Shown: piece after piece, positions 34,860-46,415 of the stretch
Numbering within the stretch: position 1 is the first letter of the stretch
How the letters are laid out: every line of letters begins with the position of its first letter
Origin: Punica granatum
Taxonomy: Eukaryota > Streptophyta > Magnoliopsida > Myrtales > Lythraceae
DNA length: 64,000 bases
NCBI RefSeq assembly: GCF_007655135.1
Contig: NC_045133.1
Span: 3,534,001-3,598,000, forward strand
Reading direction: 5' to 3'
Made by a program: the position numbers and the translations under genes
The notes under the pieces: generated by a model
Database searches by the model: none
What the model was told of the DNA's origin: nothing
What the model saw: only the letters and a program-made list of their open reading frames with translations

Positions 34860-37836
34860 TCATGGTTTCCACAGGATGGTGGTCTCGGCAATCATAGAGG
34901 TGACAACGTACGGGTCCATGTTCGAGGCAGGCCTCCTGTCCTCGAAGTAGCCCTTGCCCTCCTTCTCCGTGTCCCTCCCAACTCTGACCGATGCCCCGCG
35001 GTTCGCCACTCCCTGCTCGGTCAGACAAAGATTTAAAACATCAGAGTCAAGTTCTCGTTCTCCTTTACAAAGGTCCCTCATTTATGAGTCATTCCTAATC
35101 TACTTTCCGTTTCCGGGTTGGTTTCAGCTTCTATTCGTATCAGTAATTGCGCCTCTTAAGACAAAAGATATGGCGAGACGAGTTTTCTCTTCCTTTCTTA
35201 CCCATGAGAAGGAGTTAATGTCGGCAGTCTCGTGCCTTCCAGTGAGGCGGCGCTCGTTACCCTCACCATAGGCGGAGATGTGCTCCTTGTGCCTCAGCCC
35301 AAGCTTCTCGATTGCTTTCTTGATAACATGGATCCCTCCGTCATTCCTCATGGACTTGGTGCTGCAGTAAATGCATACATACATACATTCAGCCCCCTTA
35401 TTACCTAATATTTGCATAAAAATAACCTGAAAGAGGATTTTATTTTCATTTTCGACTTCCATTTCCGTTTACCTGTAGTTGCAGTGAGCTCCAGCACCAT
35501 TCCAGTCGCCCTGTTCGAAAAAGTAGCCATTAGTTAACATTGGAAAAAAGGATGAAGGAATTAAATGCAAAATTAATGCAGATTTTTGCAGCTTGATCAT
35601 GAACAAATATTTTACCGGAATGGGTTTAGGGTCGAAAGAGACGACAACTCCAGCAATTTCAGCAATCCTCTGCTCAAGAAGACAAAACACGTAATCAGTG
35701 ACTCAAGATATTCCATAAGCATCACAATGTAGTAAAAAAAAAAAAAAACCAACTGACACAAAATCAGAAAACACATATGGATACCTCCAAGATGTAACGG
35801 GCCACCCACAACTCATCCCCAGCAGAGATGCCGACAGCAGGCCCGACTTGGAACTCCCACTGCAAGATCACACGGTAAAACAAACCCAAAGAACATTAAA
35901 CAACAAGCACAGTTACCAACAGAGCAAAAACTCAGAATATACTCCGGTAAAAGCAGACGGGACTAAACATTTTACCTGCCCGGGCATGACTTCACCATTA
36001 ATTCCACTGATGTTGATGCCAGCATACAGACAAGCCTTGTAGTGCGAATCGACAATGTCCCTCCCAAAGGCCTTATCAGCACCGGCACCACAGTAGTATG
36101 GTCCCTGGTTTTTTCATTGATATCCACACAAACTTATCAGTTATCACCGCATGCTTATATATGTGTGCAGATAAAGCCACAACATCAACAGCAGAAGGCT
36201 TGCATTGAAAATGAGAGAGAAATTATTATTATTATTATTATTATTTCCACCTAAATTTCTGATATTGTACTCAGCATATCCCATATCTTCCTAGTTCAAA
36301 CACATGGGCAAGACTCCGCAGATATGCACTTATATTTGGTAGACGTCCTGCAGATCCTTCAGCAAATGTCTAAGCATCTACCGTCTCTGCTTTCTCGATA
36401 CGTGACCACCATATTAAATACGTACCGACATTCATTATCTACTCTGTCAACATTCGGGTTTCTCGATTAACAGCAAAAGGGTTTTTTCGAAAATGAGAAT
36501 CAAAGAGTTCAAAGATTCAAAAGAAAAGAAGAAAATGACGAATTTAATATACCTGTGGACCAGGGAAACCACCAACAGGCCAGCCAAGTGGCCATTTAGT
36601 ATCCTTCTGCAGCAAGGTGTACTCCTGCTCGATTCCGTACCTTTGATGATGAAATTTCATCCTCTTTAATTTACTTATATATATTAACAGAAGAAATATT
36701 TGAATACACATTACCAAATAATAATTATATTAACAAAAAAAGGGAAAAAATTACCAGGGCTCTTCAGCAACAACCTCAGGGTGGCTGAAGATCTTGGCAG
36801 CATTGTGCCTCTTGTTAGTAGGGATGGGCTCCCCGGCAGGGGTATAAGCATCACACATCACCTATTAATTTGAAAAATTAAATCAATCAAATTCAAAATT
36901 TAATCCCAGGAAGATGTTATACGTCGAGCAATAGCAATATTTGGCCATGATTTGCACCTACCAAGATGTTGTTACCCCTCCTGAAGGGATCCTTGAAGAT
37001 TGCCTGGGGACTGTCAGCAAAGAACACCAAACAAACACGTCACGATCCCGTTTCTGAGATTTTTATAACGGTGCGAATAATTGTTCGGAGCAGCTCGGAG
37101 TTGAAAGTGGAATAAAGATGTAAACTTACTATAAGATCACTTCACTGTCCTCGCCGGGGGCCTGGCCCGTGCTGGACCCATCATAGTTCCACTTTGGCAG
37201 CTTGCTCGGGTCGGTGACTGGCCCAGCAAGCGTCTGTTACGACATCCATTACCCGGTTAGGTTAGATGAACGTAAAAAGGTATCCCAACCGAAGATTCAG
37301 CACAGTCCGGAATCATAACAGAATAGATAATAGGTATATTCTTATGGCGGCGATTTCATTCGGTCACAAGCTCAAAGCCTCAAAAGATGGAGGTTTTTCG
37401 TATTATGGCTAGTCGGGTGATACTTCATGCATCGAAATGGAATCGGAGAAGTAGGAAAATGATTACCCTGGCTTTGCTCCGGAGGTCCATGCCCGATCCG
37501 CCGATCCTGCCATTGATACGCCGATCAAATGCATCAAAAATCCAATATTTCTTCGATCGGTGACGCTTAAATCAATTTCAACACATGAAACAAGCAACCC
37601 CAACAAGGGAGGAGACTAAAACCCGACGCTCTACGACAAAAAGTCATCACTTTCCGACCCCCAAGAAAGAGGGAGAAACAGAGACTGCAGGAAAAGGGGG
37701 AAAAAAAACAGAGAAAGGAGGAAGGATGATAAGCCGTGGCTGTGAGAGTGAAGCAGACCAACCATATGTACTCGGCAATGATCTTCTTGGTGGTCTCCGA
37801 GAGGCTGAGGTTGATGAGATCTGAAAGCTGAGACAT
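34860..37836 (-). CDS. Cytosolic glutamine synthetase (GS1)
   Basis: Twelve exons join in frame: 37836-37763, 37506-37467, 37233-37130, 37010-36962, 36861-36755, 36640-36553, 36104-35976, 35859-35785, 35669-35616, 35510-35473, 35361-35202, 35012-34860. The product is 356 residues, exactly the plant GS1 length. It condenses glutamate and ammonium to glutamine using ATP and acts as a decamer in the cytosol. The protein starts [14 protein letters not shown] without a transit peptide. Family signatures include [50 protein letters not shown] and [13 protein letters not shown], and it ends ETTILWKP. All active-site segments look intact. Exons 2-4 are the source of the fragment at 23948-24681. Confidence 0.97.
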
Positions 37837-37927
37837 ATCTCCTCTTCTTCTTCTTCCACAGGGAAGACTGAAAGCAGAACACTTTCTTTTTTAGAGGCAA
37901 CAGATCAGAGGATTTTCAGCTCTCTGT

Positions 37928-37973
37928 TCTCTCTCTCTCTCTCTCTCGCTCTGTTTCAGCCTCTGCTTATATA
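37928..37973 (-). promoter_or_regulatory. GS1 core promoter and CT-rich leader
   Basis: Read on the minus strand, TATATAA (37967-37973) lies about 130 bases upstream of the GS1 ATG, followed by a GA repeat (37930-37947) in the leader. Layout and spacing fit a standard plant promoter with a purine-rich 5' UTR. Confidence 0.6.
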
Positions 37974-38039
37974 AACAGAGAGATCGCAGTGAGGAAGGAA
38001 GGAGACGGGAACATCGCCTCAGAAGTCATGAGCTGTAAA

Positions 38040-39000
38040 TTGATTTTTAATCCCATAAATGAAATTAATTATAATTATATTAGAAAAGAAAAAAAAGAAA
38101 AAAAATTAGCCTAGTTAGAATAGAATCAATCAATTATAATTATAATATATATAAAACCAGGCCGCAGGACGTGAATGCTCTATGCTAGGCCAGTCGTAAA
38201 ATCCGCAGCTTCACGTTAGTGGACTTTTCAGTTAAATGAATTATTACTATATTTTATTATATTTAATGAATTTTTTATTTATCTATATTATCTGTATGTT
38301 TTTATATATAGATTATAAGTTTTATTGAAATATCAAAAGCTTTTTTCGATAATTTAGATATACTCTTTGAGATACGAGATACCTTTTTAATTTTAATGCA
38401 CTGAATGTCCTATAAATAGATGACATATTTCATTTCCATTGCATAATCTTTCTATTCGTTTTTTCCTACTGCTTCAAGTCATAAATGATTTCTTCCTATA
38501 AGTATTACAATTTGCATTTTTATAAACTATAGTAAGTATTTATTTCTTTGTTATAATTTATTTTTTTATTTCACTCAATATTTATATTGACATATCTTTT
38601 TGGAATATGCATTTTTTATTTATATTTATTCGTAACATATGTGTTAAAATATTACTGCGCAATGGGAGGAATATTAACTATTTAGATTAATATCATAGAT
38701 CCTCCTTATATTTAATCGTTGCTGTCTAGCCTTCCAATATATATATATATATATATATATAATAGATTTTTTCTGTTGTTTTTGGAAATAAATAAATTGA
38801 CAATCAGTAGAGTTTATTTTTTAAAAAAAATTGATATAATGAGGGATATTCTGATGTGTCCGACTAATTCCGAGAGACAAATCAATATAGTAGTATCGGT
38901 GGTGCATGCGAACAAACATGAATTATTCTCTCGTAGGGTTTCGCGGTCACTCAAACTTGTATCGTTACTAAAGGATTCGCATCATTCGATTACGAGACGA
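38040..39000. other. AT-rich interval, TA microsatellite
   Basis: A TA repeat runs at about 38740-38762. I see no gene. CCTATAAATAGATGA near 38410 resembles a TATA box but is not followed by a coding frame. Confidence 0.35.
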
Positions 39001-39007
39001 ACCATAT

Positions 39008-39060
39008 CTATATATATAATTATAAAAGTCGAAACGAAGTGTCGAACAATGTCATATAGG
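39008..39060 (+). mobile_element. Helitron-like 5' end
   Basis: TCTATATATATAATTATAAA followed by AGTCGAAACGAAG, preceded by A, closely matches the start of the element at 16451. A matching 3' end was not found, so only the left terminus is reported. The element may be truncated or nested with others between 39 and 42 kb. Confidence 0.35.
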
Positions 39061-39986
39061 ACGTAGCTAACTCATGATTGCATGATTCTTGAAGTTCTCA
39101 CCAATCACAATAGAAAAAATGACTTAATATCATCATCATGAAATTCTAAAAATTCTTCAATTACGAGAGATGAAAAGTCATTTAATATAATCTTAACAAT
39201 AAAATTTTTAGGTTTATAATTTTTAGCATATTCATATAAACAAGGCGCAAACTTTCATGCCCTACAAACTATGAAAATCTATATTTTTAAAGCACAAAAA
39301 TATTTAATTAATTATTTTGTAATACATCATCAACTTATTTGAGAACCAAAATTAAGAACTTTATAGGATTAATAAGAAATAAATCATAGTTTAGATGAAG
39401 TCTGTTAATGTAATCATGAACGTTTTAATATCATCTATAAGCTTATGTCATAAGTGATGAATCTTGTTTTTAATATTAAGCTGGCCCTACATCTAGTTGG
39501 GATAAAAGAAAATTCTTTTTCGAACGGTGTGAATGAGATTATAAATTAAAGTTATGGATTAAAAAAGAAAATAATACAGTGATATATATTTCTTTTAGTG
39601 ATTAAGAGATCTCAAGTTTGATACTCAATGGGACTATTCGTATTTTTTTATTAAATATTTAAAATTTTTATTTTAATAAATTAAGTATATGAGCCTTTCT
39701 TATAATCGAAAAAAAAGTTACAAGGTTTATGGACTATTTGATATTTTGCCTAATTCAAGAATGGTAGGTGATGAGTGATGACCATAAAAACTTGGTGGGA
39801 CCCACCAACATTGAGAGTTTTTCTTTTCTTTTTTCTGTGATATATATGTGTGTATACATATGTAGTATTTGCAGATCCCCTTTTTTATGGAAATATTCAT
39901 ATTCCTATATTTGTAGATTCCATATTTATGCGAGGAGAAAAGTCAATTGTGTGACAAGATCTTAAGGATATTGGAAGTTGAAAGTC

Positions 39987-40219
39987 CTGTTTAAATTCAG
40001 AGTTAATTGATTTTAATTTTAACTTTAACTTTAACTCAATACACTACACAATAAAAATATACATTTTTCAATTTAAAAATTTTAACTTTAACTAAACACA
40101 TTACACAATAAAAACACACATTTTCCAAATAAATTTATAATCACATCTTATTTGTCCTTTTTCCACAATCAAAATTAAAATTAAAATCAAAATAATTTTA
40201 ACTTTGAATCCAAATGGTT
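39987..40219. mobile_element. MITE with long AT-rich inverted repeats
   Basis: The left end (TTTAAATTCAGAGTTAATTG then ATTTTAATTTTAAC) and the right end read in reverse (TTTGGATTCAAAGTTAAAAT then TATTTTGATTTTAATTTT) form extended inverted repeats. The interior repeats a CTTTAACT.AA.ACA..ACACAATAAAAA phrase twice. There is no coding capacity. Confidence 0.65.
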
Positions 40220-40239
40220 TCGAAAGGTTTCTGTCTTCG

Positions 40240-42385
40240 ATTTCCCATGGTTGGGTAGCTATTTCAATTTAATGATTTTTTGTCATAAATTCTAAGAAAA
40301 TTTTTCATGAAAAGAGTTGCGCATTATTCTTCTTCATAGATCTAAAAGTCATGTTAATAACAAGGATGCGACTTCGTAATAAATTAAACTCATGGTGAGA
40401 AAACTTTGTTTGCACACTTGCAATGTAGCTATTCTTTTATATTTCCTTTCAGCAAGTTGGGGTCTCATGATTAAAGTCAAGCTGACTCGAATGAAATCAA
40501 TTCCAATACAGATTTTTTTGTGGCCTCATAAAAGAAAAATCATTTTTTTAGTTGAATAACCTTCATGTTGGAATGGGTATCACACTTATTTGTAATAAAT
40601 GTGAAAATATTATAAAACATTAACAATATCGCAAAATCAGAGATTGGGATTTCTTGGATCCTAGAAACGACAAACGGCTTGGCTTGCATCATTGACTCTT
40701 TAATTAATTCCCAGTATTGCTTATAAAAAAATCCCAGTATTGAAAAATCCCTTAAAATAATTCGAGATAAATGATCAGAAGATTCAGAACAGAATTAGTA
40801 TTGCCTGCAAGCTTAAAAAAAAAAAAAAGAGTTGGTGGTAAGTGGGGGCAGAAGGAGGGAGTGTTGTAGGTAGGGAAGGGAAAAAAAAAGAGTTGGTGGA
40901 AAAGAGGCAATGTTGTTGACATGTTTCTATAGATAAATAGACAACTGTCTCGTATTATATTGTGCCATACTAGAATTTTCCTATTAATAACCTATTAATA
41001 AATACATATAGATAAATATCAAAATCAATGTATATGGTATCTAAAATTTTTAATCTAAGTTTTGGTCAATCTATATAAATTGTAAGGTATACACTTACTC
41101 GACTAATTGCTCAACAAAAATATGAATATTTTATCGGTCTCTTTCTATGACTAATAAAGATTAACGTAACCATGACGTCCTCTTTTCATATACAGATACA
41201 AAATAAACATCAACAATTTTGAAAACTCGACTCAAGATATCTTGGCTTTACATAAGATTGTATTAATATCAAATTATGATCCTTGTTTTCTCTTTTAACT
41301 TTATTCATAGGGTGATTTCAACTCAATGATGTCTTTCATCATGAAAACTTAACTTATATCAACTATTTTTTGTAAATTTGCTTGTTAATTTTGTTTTTTT
41401 TATAGTTACATATTGTAACTTTGCTAAAAATTTTGTAGTCCATCCACCGCAAATTAAGAGGAAGAGATTTTGAGAATAAAATTTGCAAGTGGGACCTCTA
41501 TTTCTACTTTTTTTAATAGGTAGTAGTTCTTGGCCGTATGTCAATGGTCCTGCTCAGAAACTTGAATGACATCGAAAATATATTTTGCTTCGTAACTAAT
41601 CGATGCTGTGTCTATATAGATTAAATATCTATATATATATATATATAGATAAATTAATGGATATATATGTATATGTAAATAATTTATTTGTGGACAGCAT
41701 TGTAGATGGTGTGACAACAAGAACAAGAATTTATGCATTGGACTGTCCAAGGAAAACAATGAGTTTCAAATTGGCACCTATTTATGTCCAAGAAAAACAC
41801 CAAACTGGCCTCTTTTATGTTGCACAATGACATCCAAGCAAGTTATAATGATGGCCGAAAAAGTATAAGTCCCTCTTGCATTGTATTTGTACAACTTCTG
41901 TCTTTTAGGATCGATTTCATGATCAAAGTTTCGAACTTCTTGAGTCGGGACATGATTGTTCTTTTAGATTTTATGCCGTATATTTCCCTATTTTCAGACC
42001 TCTCCTATCAAATGATATATAAACGATTAGAGGTAACCATTGGATGAAGTCTCACCTGATCATCAGAGCTTTTTTTTTTTTTTTTTTTTGCGGTTCTCTT
42101 GTTCGTACAGTGAGATTAGTCTATTGATTTTCTTGGGAGTATCTAATTTCGAAATAACCTCATAATATATTTAGTTGCACATATGTTTATAGACACTAGC
42201 ACACAACCCGTGCGACGCCCCGGCTAAAAAAAGAAAATACAACAATCTTTGGGGTGTATTGGACTAGTTTGTTTAATAAAAACTATAGAGTACAACTAAA
42301 ACTAATTATAAAATTATTTATGTAAAAAATTATAAACTATTAATTGTTAGTAAATGATCTAAATTTTCAGAAAATTATACTAATT
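40240..42385. other. Gene-free interval with TA repeat and homopolymers
   Basis: No gene is seen. A TA repeat lies at about 41628-41647 and a T run at about 42070-42089. At 42201-42225 CTAG, an ACACAAC spacer and CCCGTGCGACGCCCCGG have the layout of a minus-strand Helitron 3' end. Open frames around 41603-42047 are AT-biased and unsupported. Confidence 0.4.
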
Positions 42386-42388
42386 AAA

Positions 42389-43770
42389 TATCTATACATT
42401 ATAAAAGCTGAGATTTCTCCTAACTAATCTTAATTTGAATTTTCCTATTGCAGAAGTATGATTGGCTTAATTGGCCCACTAATTTTGGGTGGGGTTTGAA
42501 AATTGAAATTCGTTAAAACTTTCTCGCGGCACAATCAAGTTAATGTTCAATCGAGAATTAGGCATTGAAAAATGAATCAGGACGTATATCACATCATATG
42601 AATTCATCAATAGGTTGGCCTAATATTTTATTTCAGTGAAAATAATATGATATTTCTAATGTCGTAAATAAAGAAAAAGGTTATTTAAATTAGTGATCAG
42701 TTGTAATCGGTTTTATTTTATAAACAAGGTTGATTTTATTAAGACATCAGAATTACAATCATAAAGAAGGGTGGGGGAACAAAAATGCAACGAAGATTAC
42801 GTCCTATATATCATCTCAACAATCTGTAATCCCATCAACAAGTTGGGAAACTCATTCCACCTGAGAGAAATATTTTAAATTAGAAAATTATGATTGCAAT
42901 ATAATTGACTTAAGTGGCCCCGTAAATTTTAAGTGGGTGCAAAATTTATTAATAGTGTATGAAGGTCACGACCAAGTTAGTCCAATAAAAAATTAGTCTC
43001 AATTAATTGCCTGGTATAACATTGTCTTTCAATAGAAAAAGGAATTATTATATTTCTATAGCCACAATAATTAGTGAATAGATTGGCGTAACTTTATGTT
43101 TCACCAAAAAAAGAATTAGAATATCTCTAACATCACAAAATAAAAAAGATTACTTCAATTGAACGATTAATTAAAATAGAGTTTATATTTAAATAAAAAA
43201 TTACAAAAAATACAAAATTTGGAAAAAGAAAAAAGAAAAAAAGAGGGAGTTTTAATTATATGTAATGGTTTTATTTCTGTACGTTGAATAACTGTGAGAA
43301 GAAAAAAACTATACGTTCTTTTTAAAAAATTGCTTCTTATAAAACGTCATCATTTAATTAATGTTCAGTATACGTTCACCATATGAAGGTTGATCTAATA
43401 TCTTGCGAGCATAGAAATTTGGAGAAGCTATCGGAATGATGAGAAGTTTAGGGATTTTTTCTTTTAAAAATTACTGTATATGTTTTAATTATAAGAGAGA
43501 CTCATAACTTAAATACGATCTCATACAAAATTTAATAGCTTATAAAGACTACGATCAGTCCCACCAATAGAATTATCAATTATATATTCCCTTAATCATA
43601 AGAATGTGCATTATTCGGCTATATCCTCTTTCTCAATATAAAGTATTTCTTCATTCATTATCGTTTCTCAGTTTATAGACTTTAGTCCTTCAATAATTAT
43701 GCATATATTTATATTGTTTATATTATATCCATATACTATTATCATATCCCGTGTATTGCACTGGTTGACT
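42389..43770 (+). mobile_element. Non-autonomous Helitron-like element
   Basis: Left end TCTATACATTATAAAAGCTG is preceded by A. The right end has the hairpin CCCGTGTATTGCACTGG (43747-43763) a few bases before ACTAT, where CTAG would be expected, so the terminus is slightly mutated. There is no Rep/helicase coding sequence, and the interior is AT-rich. Boundaries rest on terminal signals only. Confidence 0.4.
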
Positions 43771-43779
43771 ATCATTACC

Positions 43780-44090
43780 TATTAATTACACTCCCTGGCT
43801 ACCCGAGATACCTCTTTCATCAAGGGTGAACTTGGGATCCTGTCTGGAAGGGTGTCATTGTTGACTTCTCACGTAAAGAGATGAAGACTTCCGAGTTTAG
43901 TAGGGCTTCGTTCCCCCTGATGAGGAGTTATTTCTCTCAGAGGGGACGCGGAACGGTCGACTTTTCGACAGGGGACTCCGGACTAGTTGCGGTACTGTCG
44001 TTGGTATTACGGTACCGCCTTGTCACCAGAGGTTACTGTCAAGGATTTCTTCGAGGCACCTATCGTTAATCACAACTCACAAGTTATCAG
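43780..44090. other. Isolated segment with coding-like composition
   Basis: This 300-base patch is clearly less AT-rich than its surroundings. One frame (about 43881-44069 plus) reads SEFSRASFPLMRSYFSQRGR and continues without a start context or splice sites that lead anywhere. It may be a captured gene or retroelement fragment. I do not recognise a family. Confidence 0.3.
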
Positions 44091-44099
44091 CTCAGATCC

Positions 44100-45860
44100 A
44101 GATTTGAAAAGGTTTGGGCATCATTTTTATGAGAATTACTCACATTTATAAATACATATTTCTTATTAATAAAAACAAATGATTAACTTGAATTCAAAAT
44201 AATAATTTTTAATAACATTACACTAAGTATAGATAATCCAATAATAATGTTGTAACAAATTGTCTTTCAATAAGAGTTATATATCTCTTGAATCATTAAT
44301 ACTCAGACATAAACAAATTTTTAGCTGGATTAATATATATATAAATATATATCTAAATATTAGATTCTATTTAGAAATCGATTTCTACATATATTATCAC
44401 TTTTTAATCATTTTCTAGAATATATTATTTCGAATGAGTTTGCTCTTATACACATTAAAGAGTGTCTTTGAATATATACAGAGTGTGGATATATAGATAT
44501 TATAATTAAAACATCAATTTGTAATTGTATAAGTAATTTTAAATTATATTATATCTCGAACTTTTATTACTAAAGTAATAGAAATATAATCTTATTAAAT
44601 ATAATTCTATTAATTTTTTTTTGGAGTCAATTTTATTTTTATATTATATTATATATATATATATATATATATATGTAGATGTAGGTGCATCTATCAATCC
44701 CTTGACTTTTCTCTCTTGACTTTATCATTTCGTCGTCTTCACTCTTTCTAGAAGAAGGAACGGATCAGGATGAGGGACGAGTGACTCTCCTATGAGGAGA
44801 AATGAAGGCCTATACCGCATTTCCTATCGGTGTATTAATAAGCTCCAAATATAAGTTTGTAATTTGGCTATTAAAGCTTGGCGTCTTTTATTCAGTCATT
44901 CGGATTCCCTACCAAAATTCAGTTATGTTATGATACTGGAGCATAAGAATCCCAACTTTTATCGCCTGAAGTTCAATATAGAATTTCACTAAACCAATTA
45001 GTTAAGTATTTGTTATCCACTCAGATTCAATTCTCACGGACGGAGAAAGTTCACACCAAAAGAGTTTTACCCTTTTAGTGGACCGACCTTAAATAAATTG
45101 AATTAGTCATGGCAATATAACACTACAGTGGTCTTTTTCTCGTTTATCGGATCACTGCTGCCCCCAGTTATCATTGCCGCCCTCGCTCCTGCCATGCCAC
45201 AACCCGAGGGCAGAAAAATCGGAGTGCCGAGGTTTCGATGTTACCTGCAGGCGAGTTACCAGGAACCCATCTTGCTGCAATCCGATTACCCACGGGCATA
45301 GATTACCAGCAATGCAACAAAATAAAATGGGCCCGAGGATTTCAACCAAAAATATGGGCCGGAGGATTTGATCTCTGGGCCCAAAGTGAGACCAGCTGAA
45401 CGGGCCGATGCCCATAATGGCGGCCCAGAACAGTGACAGGATCTCTATGGGCTGAAGCTCATTAAAGAGGCGGTTTCTTTCTTGTCGGTCAATATTGGAC
45501 AATTTTTTATTTTTCTTTTTGAATTTATTTTTTCATGTGCGTGGGGGCTAAGGAATTTGACCCGCACGCACCCAACCTATATATATATATATATTGCCCC
45601 TCGGAGAAGTTTGCAGTCTCACGTTGTCGGGTCGGTTTAGACCCAGGAAGCCGAAAAAAGGCGATTTTTATTTATTTATTTATTTTTTCACCCGAAATCA
45701 AAGAAAGCTCGGTCCGAGCCGGTGAGGAGCCTCTTCCCCTTCATCTGCTGCCCCTTATTTTCAAGAATCGGGTGAACAGTTTCTCTTCTGCAACCCAATC
45801 CGATAATTGGGAGTGCTGAGTGGCCGCAGAGGGCGGTAGGGAGACTTCTTTGGATCAGCT
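44100..45860. other. Intergenic and NFXL1 promoter region
   Basis: TA microsatellites run at about 44650-44673 and 45579-45594. 45150-45480 is GC-richer with several GGGCC motifs (for example TGGGCC near 45327 and 45417), the look of a plant promoter with TCP-type sites. A 116-aa minus frame there (45152-45502) resembles no family. The NFXL1 leader probably starts near 45600-45700. Confidence 0.4.
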
Positions 45861-45871
45861 TCGTCATTGAG

Positions 45872-46287
45872 GTGAGAGCTCCAGCCAGTCTCCTGGACGG
45901 TTCCGTAATCATCGATTTTTGTTTTCCTCCTTGTTTTTCTTCATTTTGGCGATTATTTGGAGGCGGGGATTGGATTAGGTTGTTGGGTTTTCGGTACTCG
46001 GTGATCTTGATTGTGGGATCAGTTCCAGTTTATGTGGGTTTGGCTGCTGAGAAATTTCTAAGGCATGATGCAAGAACTGAAATTTCAATCGATTGATAGC
46101 TCTTTTTTTTTTCCATGTCCGATGCTGTTTTTCCATGTGAAAGATGAGGAATTTCAACCCGATAGAAGGAATTTTGAAAACATTAGGATATTGTATTATT
46201 TCCCAGTACCAGATTCTATCGGTATGGATTTATTGTTGTATTCTGTTGAATATTCGGTCTCCAACTTGTTTTTGCTATCGACTGCAG
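45872..46287 (+). other. Probable 5' UTR intron of NFXL1
   Basis: A good donor (GAGGTGAGAG, GT at 45872) and acceptor (ATCGACTGCAG, AG at 46286-46287) bracket 416 bases of T-rich sequence upstream of the long open frame. Leader introns are common in plant genes of this kind. Inferred from splice signals only. Confidence 0.5.
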
Positions 46288-46415
46288 CTTCGAAGTGATC
46301 GGAGCATCTTGAATTTGTGTACTCGACCTTGGCGGAGGTTCAATCAGATAGTGCTTACTCTTGTTGGGTCTTGGCGGATTCGGGTACTGGTGATCATCAG
46401 TGTAGATCGCAAAAT

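Noticed and set aside
37567..37900. Several overlapping frames around GS1 exon 1
   Set aside because: They read through intron 1 or the leader; only the short frame from 37836 to the donor at 37763 belongs to the enzyme.
45152..45502. 116-aa minus-strand frame
   Set aside because: It is in a promoter-like region with repeated GGGCC motifs; no domain, no splice or start support.
46317..46415. Upstream in-frame extension of NFXL1
   Set aside because: It lies just after the probable leader intron acceptor and has no family similarity; NFXL1 proteins start with an MSFxVR-like sequence.
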